A stretch of DNA of 15,336 nt from an uncultured Bacilli bacterium. Its GTDB lineage: Bacteria; Bacillota_I; Bacilli_A; RF39; UBA660. Where the stretch lies: assembly GCA_949280095.1 (NCBI GenBank), contig CASDHD010000019.1, positions 1 to 15,336 on the forward strand. Direction: 5' to 3'. The translations under genes were made by a program, and so were the position numbers. A model generated the notes under the pieces. It worked only from the letters and a program-made list of their open reading frames with translations. It was not told the DNA's origin and did no database searches. Positions 7,675 through 13,001 of this stretch are shown here, one piece after another (position 1 is the stretch's first letter; every line of letters starts with the position of its first letter).

Positions 7675-8583
7675 ATGAATACGGGGAAGAAAAAGTGGGC
7701 AATTCTTTTAATAATTGCTCTAGTTATTGGAACAGGGTCTTATGTTTTTGCTAATCCGAGTTTAGATTCTTCTAAAGACACTTTGAATTCAAATCATTCT
7801 GTGGATTCAGAAAATAACCAACAGAATAAGGAAAATAATACGAATGGAAATATTGATGTTGTTATTAATCAAGCTGATTTAAATATTGAAGATTTGGACA
7901 ATATGAATGTTCCTGATAATGAAACTCAAATTTTGGAGCAAATTATTGCAAATGCTTCAAATGGAACAGCAAATGAGAATGGTTCTACTGTAGGGAATGT
8001 AGTAAATTCTGTTCCTGGTAACGAGAATAATGGAACAGGTTCAAACGTTTCTGGTAACAATAGTGGTAATAACAACAGTAATAATCCAGGATATGTTCCA
8101 CCAGGAAATACAGGTTCTAATGGAAATACTGGTGGTAATAATACAGGTTCTGGAAGTAATACTGGTTCTGGTAATACTGGAACAGGTACAAACACTGGTG
8201 GTAGTTCATCTGGTTCTACGTCAAATCCAGGAAATAGTGGTGGTAATAATACTGATTCTGGAAGCAATAATGGCTCTGGTAGTAATACTGGTTCTGGTAG
8301 TACTGGAGAAGGCAACAATCCTGGGGGTTCTAATCCAGGAGTGACATTACCAAGTTTTGTCTTTGAAGAAAATGGTTCATTTTCTACTAATACGATTGTA
8401 ATTAATGATCCAAATTATGATCATATGATTGTTTATAACTGGAATACTGGAGATAGAGACGTAACTTATGAAACAGAATATACTATAGAAGTAGATAATG
8501 CGGTGTATATTTTTATCGTTTATGATAAAGAAGGCAATTATCATGGATTTACAATGCACCATGTAAAAGCAGAAACGGAATAA
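7675..8583 (+). CDS. Secreted Gly/Asn/Ser/Thr-rich low-complexity protein
   Basis: 302 aa, family not recognised. A signal peptide is clear: Lys-rich start (MNTGKKKW), hydrophobic core AILLIIALVIGTG, and a likely cleavage after YVFA (A26). Residues about 28-100 are polar and acidic. Residues about 100-223 are a low-complexity linker of Gly, Asn, Ser and Thr with SGSNTGSG-type repeats. The last 80 residues form a compact beta-rich domain (LPSFVFEENGSFSTNTIVIN and YETEYTIEVDNAVYIFIVYD). No LPXTG sorting motif or C-terminal membrane anchor is present, so it is secreted or held by the end domain. It has its own strong promoter, while the upstream neighbour encodes signal peptidase. I infer an extracellular or surface structural or adhesive role with low certainty. 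Confidence 0.82.
   Translation: MNTGKKKWAILLIIALVIGTGSYVFANPSLDSSKDTLNSNHSVDSENNQQNKENNTNGNIDVVINQADLNIEDLDNMNVPDNETQILEQIIANASNGTANENGSTVGNVVNSVPGNENNGTGSNVSGNNSGNNNSNNPGYVPPGNTGSNGNTGGNNTGSGSNTGSGNTGTGTNTGGSSSGSTSNPGNSGGNNTDSGSNNGSGSNTGSGSTGEGNNPGGSNPGVTLPSFVFEENGSFSTNTIVINDPNYDHMIVYNWNTGDRDVTYETEYTIEVDNAVYIFIVYDKEGNYHGFTMHHVKAETE
7966..8342 (+). repeat. Degenerate coding repeat region (GGT/AAT/TCT-rich)
   Basis: Imperfect tandem repeats underlie the low-complexity linker. A block beginning GGTGGTAATAATAC recurs at about 8129 and about 8239, each time followed by ACTGGTTCTGG-type units. Codons stay in frame throughout, so length change by multiples of 3 would alter only linker length. Confidence 0.7.
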
Positions 8584-8619
8584 TCTGAAATATTTTTCAA
8601 GTAGTTTGAGGTGTAACAA

Positions 8620-9015
8620 ATGGCATACATGAAGTTTAAGGAATTAACCAAATATTTTGATTTTAAAGAAGAAATCCTAGATATTAGTTTATTACCTGAA
8701 TATACAAAAGAATATGTAGAGGAAAACGAAACAATCTTATTGGCTTATAAAAATAGTAAAGATTTTGTTTTATTTACTGATAAAAAAATGCTTCTTTTTG
8801 ATAGAGATGTTTTAGGAGTACATTATAAAAAAGTACATGTAGTTCCTTATAAGTCAATTTCTACGAGTGCAATTAATTATTTAGTAGGGAAAGTAGAGAT
8901 GTTGTTTAGTCTAGATAGCGGATATCAGATGCATATTAATTTTGTAGGAATGAATCATGATAAAAAAGAAAATTTAAAAAGAATTTTTAAAATAATGATG
9001 AAAAGTGCAATATAA
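8620..9015 (+). CDS. Bacterial PH-domain protein
   Basis: A 131-aa protein with the features of the bacterial pleckstrin-homology family (bPH_1, PF08000-like): a run of beta strands with DFVLFTDKKMLLFDRDVLG, then KKVHVVPYKSISTSAINY, and strands ending LFSLDSGYQMHINF followed by a C-terminal helix (KENLKRIFKIMM). It has no signal peptide or membrane segment, so it is cytoplasmic. ATG 8620 follows TTGAGGTGT (8606-8614). It lies 36 nt after the secreted-protein gene with no terminator between and is probably cotranscribed. The role of these domains in bacteria is largely unknown; oligomerisation or membrane-stress functions have been proposed. Confidence 0.78.
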   Translation: MAYMKFKELTKYFDFKEEILDISLLPEYTKEYVEENETILLAYKNSKDFVLFTDKKMLLFDRDVLGVHYKKVHVVPYKSISTSAINYLVGKVEMLFSLDSGYQMHINFVGMNHDKKENLKRIFKIMMKSAI

Positions 9016-9031
9016 TAAATTGTGCTTTTTT
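9002..9031 (+). terminator. Rho-independent terminator after the PH-domain gene
   Basis: A 10-bp stem AAAGTGCAAT (9002-9011) with ATTGTGCTTT (9019-9028), including two G-T pairs, has a 7-nt loop containing part of the stop codon, and a T run ending at 9032. Confidence 0.78.
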
Positions 9032-9074
9032 TCTTTTTGTGGTAGGATAGTTCTACCAAAGAAAGGAAGATTTT

Positions 9075-9608
9075 GTGGAAACAGTTGAGCTGAAGAAAGT
9101 AGCACAAATTATTTATAACAAAATTCAGAATGAAAATATTAAATTCTATGAAAAGGCAGCATATGGGCTTGGAGAATATGAAGGAAATAATTATGTTGGT
9201 AGAGAACTATTAGCATTTGAAATCTCTCTTTTGGATATTGAAAAATCTATTAAATTTCAAGAAGACTTAAACTTTTTAAATGGAATTGATATGAAAAGAT
9301 ACTTGGATGTTGATTTAAATGATTATTTAATGAAAGTTCTTTTTATGCGTCAGAATAAAATGTCAGCATATATGGAGGTTGTAGAGACAGCTTCCATGGA
9401 AATGTTACCTTTTTTACTTGTGGATGCTTTAGAATATTTTACTTTTGAGGAAAGTTTACAATTACAAACGGCATTTTTAAAGAAACGTATTTTTAATCAA
9501 ATGGATACAGAATGGATGACTGAGGAAGTAGTTTTGTCTTTATTTTATCCAATCATGCAAGAATTCAAAATGCAAAAAGAAGAAGAGTTATTACAAAGAA
9601 CATTGTAA
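9075..9608 (+). CDS. Hypothetical 177-aa protein, all-helical
   Basis: I do not recognise the family. The translation is acidic, rich in Glu, Leu and Met, and reads as a mostly helical soluble protein with no signal peptide, membrane segment or cysteine. Noticeable segments are VAQIIYNKIQNENIKFYEKA, a glycine patch GLGEYEGNNYVG, and LPFLLVDALEYFTFEESLQL. The start is GTG 9075, preceded by GAAAGGAAG (9061-9069) at normal spacing; no nearby in-frame ATG would retain the N-terminal helix. It stands between the PH-gene terminator and the poly-G promoter. No promoter of its own is obvious in the 40-nt gap. Confidence 0.75.
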   Translation: METVELKKVAQIIYNKIQNENIKFYEKAAYGLGEYEGNNYVGRELLAFEISLLDIEKSIKFQEDLNFLNGIDMKRYLDVDLNDYLMKVLFMRQNKMSAYMEVVETASMEMLPFLLVDALEYFTFEESLQLQTAFLKKRIFNQMDTEWMTEEVVLSLFYPIMQEFKMQKEEELLQRTL

Positions 9609-9647
9609 GCAATTCTTCTTTTATTATATTTTCCACCTAAAAATCCA

Positions 9648-9677
9648 TTGACGGGGGGGGGGTAAAAATGTTATCCT
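9648..9677 (+). promoter_or_regulatory. Candidate phase-variable promoter with a ten-G spacer tract
   Basis: TTGACG (9648-9653) is followed by a pure run of ten G (9653-9662, the first G shared with the box), then TATCCT (9672-9677), giving an 18-nt spacer. The G run occupies half of that spacer, so slippage by one G would change the box distance (17 with nine G, 19 with eleven). The SD AGGAG (9684-9688) and ATG 9698 follow at once, so the leader would be very short. Other -10 choices (TAATAT 9677-9682) are weaker in spacing. No other G run of this length occurs in the window. Confidence 0.6.
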
Positions 9678-9697
9678 AATATTAGGAGAAAATAAAG

Positions 9698-11392
9698 ATG
9701 GAAAAGAATAGAAAAACGCCAATAATTATTGTAATTCTAATACTTTTTTTAGTTGTCGCAATATTAGGAATAAGCTATGCGTTATGGAACCTTACAATAA
9801 CGCAGGAAGGAACGAGTATTGTCGTAACAGATTGTTTTAAAATCAATTTTACAGATAAAAATCCAATTACCTTAGAGAAAGCATATCCAATGGAAGATAG
9901 TGAAGGAATGGAGTTGACTCCATATACCTTTACCTTAGAAAATGTATGTGATGCAAGAGCCTCTTTCCAAATCAATTTAGAAACAATAAAACAAGGTAGC
10001 AATGTTAAAGCTTTTCCAAATAAATATATAAAAACGAATTTAAGTGAAAATGAAACAACTCTTATTACAACAAAATTAGATAAAGAAACAAATACAAGCT
10101 TAGAAACCAGTCCAACACTAGAAAATGTAATAGATGCTTATAAATTATATACAGGAACGTTAAAATCAAAAGAAACAAAAATATTCAATGTAAGACTTTG
10201 GATAGACGAAGCAACCCCAGCCATTGATGAGGTAATGAACGCAAGTTTTCAAGGGAAAATAACAATCATCGCAAGTTATAAAGAAACAAAACTAGCAACG
10301 GATTATATTACAAAACTAGCAAGTACTAGTGAAGAGTTAGTTTATGACGAAACAGCAGATAATAATTTAAGATACATTGGAGCCAATCCTGATAATTATG
10401 TATGGTTTGGAGATACTTACCAAACGGATATTTATGATATTAACTCAGGTAGTTATGGATATTATGGATTAAATTTAACGAGTCAAGAAGAATGTGAAAC
10501 GTTTAAAACAACGAATGGAATTACATCCACTTATACTTGCGAAAAGGCGCATTCTAGTGGAGATAAAATCCTATGGCGTATGATAGGGGTTATGAATAAT
10601 ATAGATAATGGCAGTGGTGTTAAAGAAACAAGAATAAAACTCATTCGAAATGAAACGATTGGACCATGGAGTTGGGATTCATCAGAATCAACTGTTAATA
10701 GCGGTTATGGAGTAAATGAATGGTCAGTTTCTAAAATGAAAACAGTTTTAAATGATTATTTTTATAATGGATTATCAGGTCAAACTTGTATTGTAGCACA
10801 AAATAATAAATCGATTTTTTGTGATTTTAGTCAAATTGGTGTGCCAGATGATATGAAATCTATAGTCAGTGATGTTATTTGGAACACAGGAAGCAATGGA
10901 AATGTAGCAACATATAATGCCATTAAAAGTTCTAAATTTTATGAACTAGAAAGAAGCAATAATACAGGAAAAATATGCAGTAGTGGAACGTATTGTAATG
11001 ATGCCATAACAAGAACGGTAAGTTGGACAGGGAAAGTAGGACTTATGACACCAAGTGATTATGGCTATGCGACAAGTGGAGGAGACACAACCAATCGAAA
11101 TACTTGCTTAAATACGTATCTCTATAATTGGAGTAATTTAAGTGATTGTTATAATAATGATTGGTTGTATAGTGGTTCATATCAATGGACTATGATACCA
11201 GTTGCTTATTCTGGAGTTGCTAGTAATGTTTTTCTTGTAAATAGCAGTAAGGGATATGTTTATAATCATGCTCCGAGTTATGGACTTGATCAATCTAGTG
11301 CCGCTTGGGTCCGACCAACTGTATTTTTAAATGCAGATGTAAGTATAAAAGAGGGAAAAGGAACACAAGAGCAGCCATTTGTTTTTGAATAA
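9698..11392 (+). CDS. Membrane-anchored Cys-rich surface protein, likely phase-variable
   Basis: A 564-aa protein. A Lys/Arg start is followed by one hydrophobic segment (9-28) ending GISYALWNLTIT, acting as an export signal or N-terminal anchor. Residues 30-210 form a beta-rich domain with the pair C46/C76. The remainder is a Tyr/Trp/Ser/Asn/Gly-rich domain with close cysteine pairs (ECETF..TYTCE, QTCIV..IFCDF, KICSSGTYCND, NTCLN..SDCYN), suggesting disulfides outside the cell. Other marks are KILWRMIGVM, KVGLMTPSDYGYA and the C-terminal WVRPTVFLNADVS-type ending with GKGTQEQPFVFE. I recognise this style from multi-copy surface proteins of uncultured gut Bacilli but cannot name a function; adhesion or immune-exposed variation is inference. 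ATG 9698 follows AGGAG. The G-tract promoter implies ON/OFF variation. Confidence 0.8.
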   Translation: MEKNRKTPIIIVILILFLVVAILGISYALWNLTITQEGTSIVVTDCFKINFTDKNPITLEKAYPMEDSEGMELTPYTFTLENVCDARASFQINLETIKQGSNVKAFPNKYIKTNLSENETTLITTKLDKETNTSLETSPTLENVIDAYKLYTGTLKSKETKIFNVRLWIDEATPAIDEVMNASFQGKITIIASYKETKLATDYITKLASTSEELVYDETADNNLRYIGANPDNYVWFGDTYQTDIYDINSGSYGYYGLNLTSQEECETFKTTNGITSTYTCEKAHSSGDKILWRMIGVMNNIDNGSGVKETRIKLIRNETIGPWSWDSSESTVNSGYGVNEWSVSKMKTVLNDYFYNGLSGQTCIVAQNNKSIFCDFSQIGVPDDMKSIVSDVIWNTGSNGNVATYNAIKSSKFYELERSNNTGKICSSGTYCNDAITRTVSWTGKVGLMTPSDYGYATSGGDTTNRNTCLNTYLYNWSNLSDCYNNDWLYSGSYQWTMIPVAYSGVASNVFLVNSSKGYVYNHAPSYGLDQSSAAWVRPTVFLNADVSIKEGKGTQEQPFVFE

Positions 11393-11423
11393 TGGCAAAC
11401 TTAAGCCAATGTGTTATTTATCT

Positions 11424-11452
11424 TTGACATTTATAAAAAACTAGTTTATATT
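11424..11452 (+). promoter_or_regulatory. Promoter of antitoxin-like small RNA, copy 1
   Basis: TTGACA (11424-11429), a 17-nt spacer, then TATATT (11447-11452). It drives plus-strand transcription from about 11459 into a region without a plausible protein start, ending at a terminator about 70 nt later. Confidence 0.85.
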
Positions 11453-11458
11453 TAATTT

Positions 11459-11527
11459 AAGCGAGATACTTATTCTTAAGTGCTTGCCATTTGTTGTAAG
11501 CACCTTCCTACAGGATGGTGTTTTTTT
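11459..11527 (+). ncRNA. Candidate type I antitoxin RNA, copy 1
   Basis: A predicted RNA of about 69 nt runs from the promoter to a Rho-independent terminator. Stem 1 is GTGCTT (11480-11485) with AAGCAC (11498-11503) around a 12-nt loop. The terminator is CACCTTCC (11501-11508) with GGATGGTG (11513-11520), one mismatch, then T7 (11521-11527); the two stems share three bases. It converges on the minus-strand toxin gene. Loop plus stem bases 11489-11504 can pair with the toxin mRNA leader (11673-11688) at 15 of 16 positions (13 Watson-Crick, 2 G-U). CCTTCCT (11503-11509) is complementary to the toxin SD AGGAAGG. The layout matches antisense RNAs of Fst/RNAII-type loci. Transcript ends are inferred, and its terminator may also end the surface-protein mRNA. 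Confidence 0.72.
11501..11527 (+). terminator. Terminator of small RNA copy 1 and of the surface-protein gene
   Basis: The stem CACCTTCC/GGATGGTG has a TACA loop and one T-T mismatch, followed by seven T. It lies 109 nt after the stop of the 564-aa gene, which has no nearer terminator. Confidence 0.75.
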
Positions 11528-11556
11528 AATCCTTTCGAAAATCAACCAAAACATTA

Positions 11557-11649
11557 CTACCTGAAGATAATGAAAAGAATTATTATTACTAACAAAATTA
11601 CAACAAGAAGTTCTAACCTTGCAATAATACGTATCAACATATTATTCAT
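11557..11649 (-). CDS. Candidate type I toxin peptide (30 aa), copy 1
   Basis: The frame encodes 30 aa: an amphipathic start MNNMLIRIIARLELL with Arg7, Arg11 and Glu13, then an uninterrupted hydrophobic run (14-29) and a terminal Arg. Size and membrane-spanning character fit type I toxins such as Fst, TxpA or Ldr, but the Fst consensus (Pro/Gly followed by Trp) is absent, so I assign no known family. ATG 11649 is preceded on the minus strand by AAGGAAGG with a 9-nt gap. A promoter (TTGCAT-17-TATAGT) lies further up, giving a leader of about 57 nt. In the leader, GCCAC and GTGGT (plus-strand 11677-11681 and 11653-11657) can fold around the SD. The small RNA converging from the plus strand overlaps the mRNA 3' region. 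Expected site of action: the inner face of the cell membrane. Confidence 0.7.
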   Translation of the reverse strand: MNNMLIRIIARLELLVVILLVIIILFIIFR

Positions 11650-11712
11650 GTAACCACGCCTTCCTTATAAGAATTTGTGGCAAACACCAAATACTTTGCA
11701 TCTCGCAAGTTC

Positions 11713-11741
11713 ACTATATAACAGTGGAAAACAAAATGCAA
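11713..11741 (-). promoter_or_regulatory. Promoter of toxin mRNA, copy 1
   Basis: On the minus strand TTGCAT (11741-11736), a 17-nt spacer and TATAGT (11718-11713) precede the toxin leader. The start would be near 11706. Confidence 0.75.
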
Positions 11742-11881
11742 ATTGTAAATTTTCTGAATTTAGACATCAAAATAAAAAAAGAAACTTCAAAATTCTAAAA
11801 ATGAAGTTGAATTAAGTGAATTTTTTCTTGAGTTTGCTAAAATGATTATTTTTTAAATTTTTGTTAAAATGTTTCGTGCAA

Positions 11882-12088
11882 GATAGTGTAATTAATTGTC
11901 GGGAAAATATAAATATATACAAATTATCGAAAATGTAATTTAAGAATGATATCATGATAAATAATAAGAGGTATTATAAAAGAAAATTTTTATTGCATTT
12001 TTCAAAAATTTTGTTATATTTTAGATATAACAAAGCTAAATTCGAACGTGAAAAATATATTTTCCAACAAAGCGTTACACTATCCATA
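11882..12088. other. AT-rich spacer between the two TA modules
   Basis: I see no supportable gene in these 207 bases. They contain a perfect inverted repeat, TTTGTTATAT (12010-12019) and ATATAACAAA (12025-12034) around TTTAG, and a short palindrome ATGATATCAT (11946-11955). Neither has a T run, so they are not intrinsic terminators; the first could be an operator. Confidence 0.6.
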
Positions 12089-12100
12089 TGTTATTTATCT

Positions 12101-12129
12101 TTGACATTTATAAAAAACTAGTTTATATT
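12101..12129 (+). promoter_or_regulatory. Promoter of antitoxin-like small RNA, copy 2
   Basis: TTGACA (12101-12106), 17 nt, TATATT (12124-12129), identical to copy 1. Confidence 0.85.
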
Positions 12130-12135
12130 TAATTT

Positions 12136-12204
12136 AAGCGAGATACTTATTCTTAAGTGCTTGCCATTTGTTGTAAGCACCTTCCTACAGGATGGTGTTT
12201 TTTT
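12136..12204 (+). ncRNA. Candidate type I antitoxin RNA, copy 2
   Basis: Identical in sequence to the copy 1 RNA, including both stems, the leader-pairing segment (12166-12181), the anti-SD CCTTCCT (12180-12186) and the T7 terminator tail (12198-12204). Because the RNAs are identical, each could silence either toxin mRNA in trans. No other gene lies between this promoter and terminator. Confidence 0.72.
12178..12204 (+). terminator. Terminator of small RNA copy 2
   Basis: Same CACCTTCC/GGATGGTG stem and T7 tail as copy 1. Confidence 0.75.
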
Positions 12205-12233
12205 AATCCTTTCGAAAATCAACCAAAACATTA

Positions 12234-12326
12234 CTACCTGAAGATAATGAAAAGAATTATTATTACTAACAAAATTACAACAAGAAGTTCTAACCTTGCA
12301 ATAATACGTATCAACATATTATTCAT
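12234..12326 (-). CDS. Candidate type I toxin peptide (30 aa), copy 2
   Basis: Encodes the same 30-aa hydrophobic peptide as copy 1, with the same SD (AGGAAGG at 12342-12336 on the minus strand), 9-nt spacing, leader hairpin and stop. No substitution separates the two genes, so the duplication is recent or the copies are kept alike by gene conversion. The promoter upstream differs in the -35 box and spacer yet is still good, so both copies look functional. It has the same convergent arrangement with its small RNA. Confidence 0.7.
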   Translation of the reverse strand: MNNMLIRIIARLELLVVILLVIIILFIIFR

Positions 12327-12389
12327 GTAACCACGCCTTCCTTATAAGAATTTGTGGCAAACACCAAATACTTTGCATCTCGCAAGTTC

Positions 12390-12418
12390 ACTATAAATAA
12401 AATAAAAGCAAATTGCAA
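12390..12418 (-). promoter_or_regulatory. Promoter of toxin mRNA, copy 2
   Basis: On the minus strand TTGCAA (12418-12413), a 17-nt spacer and TATAGT (12395-12390). Spacer sequence and -35 box differ from copy 1, but spacing and -10 box are kept, which suggests selection for expression. Confidence 0.72.
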
Positions 12419-12566
12419 ATCGTCAATTTTCTGAATTTAGACGTCAAAATCCAAAAATGAAACTTCAAAATTCTAAAAATGAAGTTGAATTAAGTGAATT
12501 TTTTCTTGATTTTGCTAAAATGATTATTTTTACCATTTTTGTTAAAATGTTTCATGCAAAAAAAGA

Positions 12567-12596
12567 TTGCATTTTTACCGAGTTTTATAATATAAT
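12567..12596 (+). promoter_or_regulatory. Promoter of rpsO
   Basis: TTGCAT (12567-12572) and consensus TATAAT (12591-12596) are separated by 18 nt. Transcription would start near 12603, giving an 80-nt leader. Confidence 0.8.
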
Positions 12597-12602
12597 ACAT
12601 AT

Positions 12603-12679
12603 GAAGTTTACTCTTGGTTGGAAAGACCTTCGCTTTCTTACTCAGTTTAAACCGATTAGTAAAAAAGGAGGAAAAAAGA
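12603..12679 (+). promoter_or_regulatory. Structured rpsO leader, possible S15 autoregulatory element
   Basis: Nested pairing is visible: the outer stem TTTACT (12607-12612) with AGTAAA (12658-12663), the middle stem TTGGTT (12614-12619) with AACCGA (12650-12655), and an inner hairpin GAAAG (12621-12625) with CTTTC (12633-12637). The middle stem holds a T-G pair beside G-C pairs, similar to the GU/GC motif that S15 recognises in 16S rRNA. The outer stem ends directly beside the SD AAAGGAGG (12664-12671), so protein binding could block initiation. S15 autoregulation through rpsO leaders is known in several bacteria; applying it here is inference. Confidence 0.55.
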
Positions 12680-12949
12680 ATGACAATTTCTAAAGAAGAA
12701 AAAGCTGCTATTATTAAAGAGTTTGGCAAGAATGAGCGTGATTGTGGTTCTACAGAAGTTCAAATTGCAATTTTAACAAAAAGAATTAATTCTTTGACAG
12801 AACACTTAAAAGTACATATTCATGACTTTCATTCTAAAAGAGGACTTTTAATGATGGTTGGTAAAAGAAGAAAATTATTAGATTATTTAAAAGAAAACAA
12901 TGTTGTTTCTTATCGTAATTTAATTGAAAAATTGAATATTAGAAAATAA
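12680..12949 (+). CDS. rpsO: Small ribosomal subunit protein uS15
   Basis: 89 aa, exactly the family length. S15 binds 16S rRNA at the three-way junction of the central domain early in 30S assembly. Conserved blocks are visible: [40 protein letters not shown], and [14 protein letters not shown] with [15 protein letters not shown] 12680 follows AAAGGAGG at 8 nt; upstream in-frame codons from 12614 lie in the structured leader and do not match the family. In related Firmicutes ribF-rpsO-pnp are consecutive; here ribF is missing from the upstream side. Confidence 0.97.
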   Translation: MTISKEEKAAIIKEFGKNERDCGSTEVQIAILTKRINSLTEHLKVHIHDFHSKRGLLMMVGKRRKLLDYLKENNVVSYRNLIEKLNIRK

Positions 12950-12978
12950 AGGCACTTCATTTTTAAGTGTCTTTTTTT
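12948..12978 (+). terminator. Rho-independent terminator between rpsO and pnp
   Basis: The stem AAAGGCACTT (12948-12957) pairs with AAGTGTCTTT (12965-12974), one G-T pair, with a 7-nt loop and T7 (12972-12978). No separate promoter is obvious before pnp, so pnp probably depends on partial read-through. Confidence 0.82.
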
Positions 12979-13001
12979 ATTAGCAGAAATGGAGATAGTA
13001 T

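Larger units (their letters stand above)
11412..11881. repeat. Long direct repeat, copy 1 (carries TA module 1)
   Basis: This copy matches 12089-12559 with a 677-bp offset. Bases 11412-11718 are identical by eye (307 bp). A 17-bp stretch then differs, and about 140 bp more is clearly related (ending near TTTCGTGCAA). The identical part contains the small RNA, its promoter and terminator, the toxin gene, its SD, leader and -10 box. Confidence 0.93.
12089..12559. repeat. Long direct repeat, copy 2 (carries TA module 2)
   Basis: Second copy of the 11412-11881 repeat. Bases 12089-12395 are identical to copy 1. The related tail runs to about 12559 and abuts the rpsO promoter, which suggests that this is the resident copy and that copy 1 arose by duplication of the segment. 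Confidence 0.93.

Noticed and set aside
7926..8318. Pro/Leu/Val-rich open frame antisense to the low-complexity secreted protein
   Set aside because: It arises from the repeat codons of the plus-strand gene; no SD or promoter supports it.
11200..11392. Diversity-generating retroelement target at the C-terminus of the 564-aa protein
   Set aside because: The lectin-like ending prompted the idea, but there is no reverse transcriptase, no template repeat and no second copy of this 3' end in the window.
11638..11640. Alternative toxin start at the second ATG (Met4)
   Set aside because: It lies 18 nt from the SD, while the first ATG is 9 nt away.
11412..12559. Insertion sequence or CRISPR explanation for the long repeats
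   Set aside because: There are only two copies at 677-bp period, no transposase frame, no terminal inverted repeats and no short regular repeat-spacer pattern.
12457..12729. Open frames on both strands before rpsO (79 and 78 aa)
   Set aside because: They cross the repeat tail, the rpsO promoter and the structured leader, have no sensible SD, and resemble nothing.
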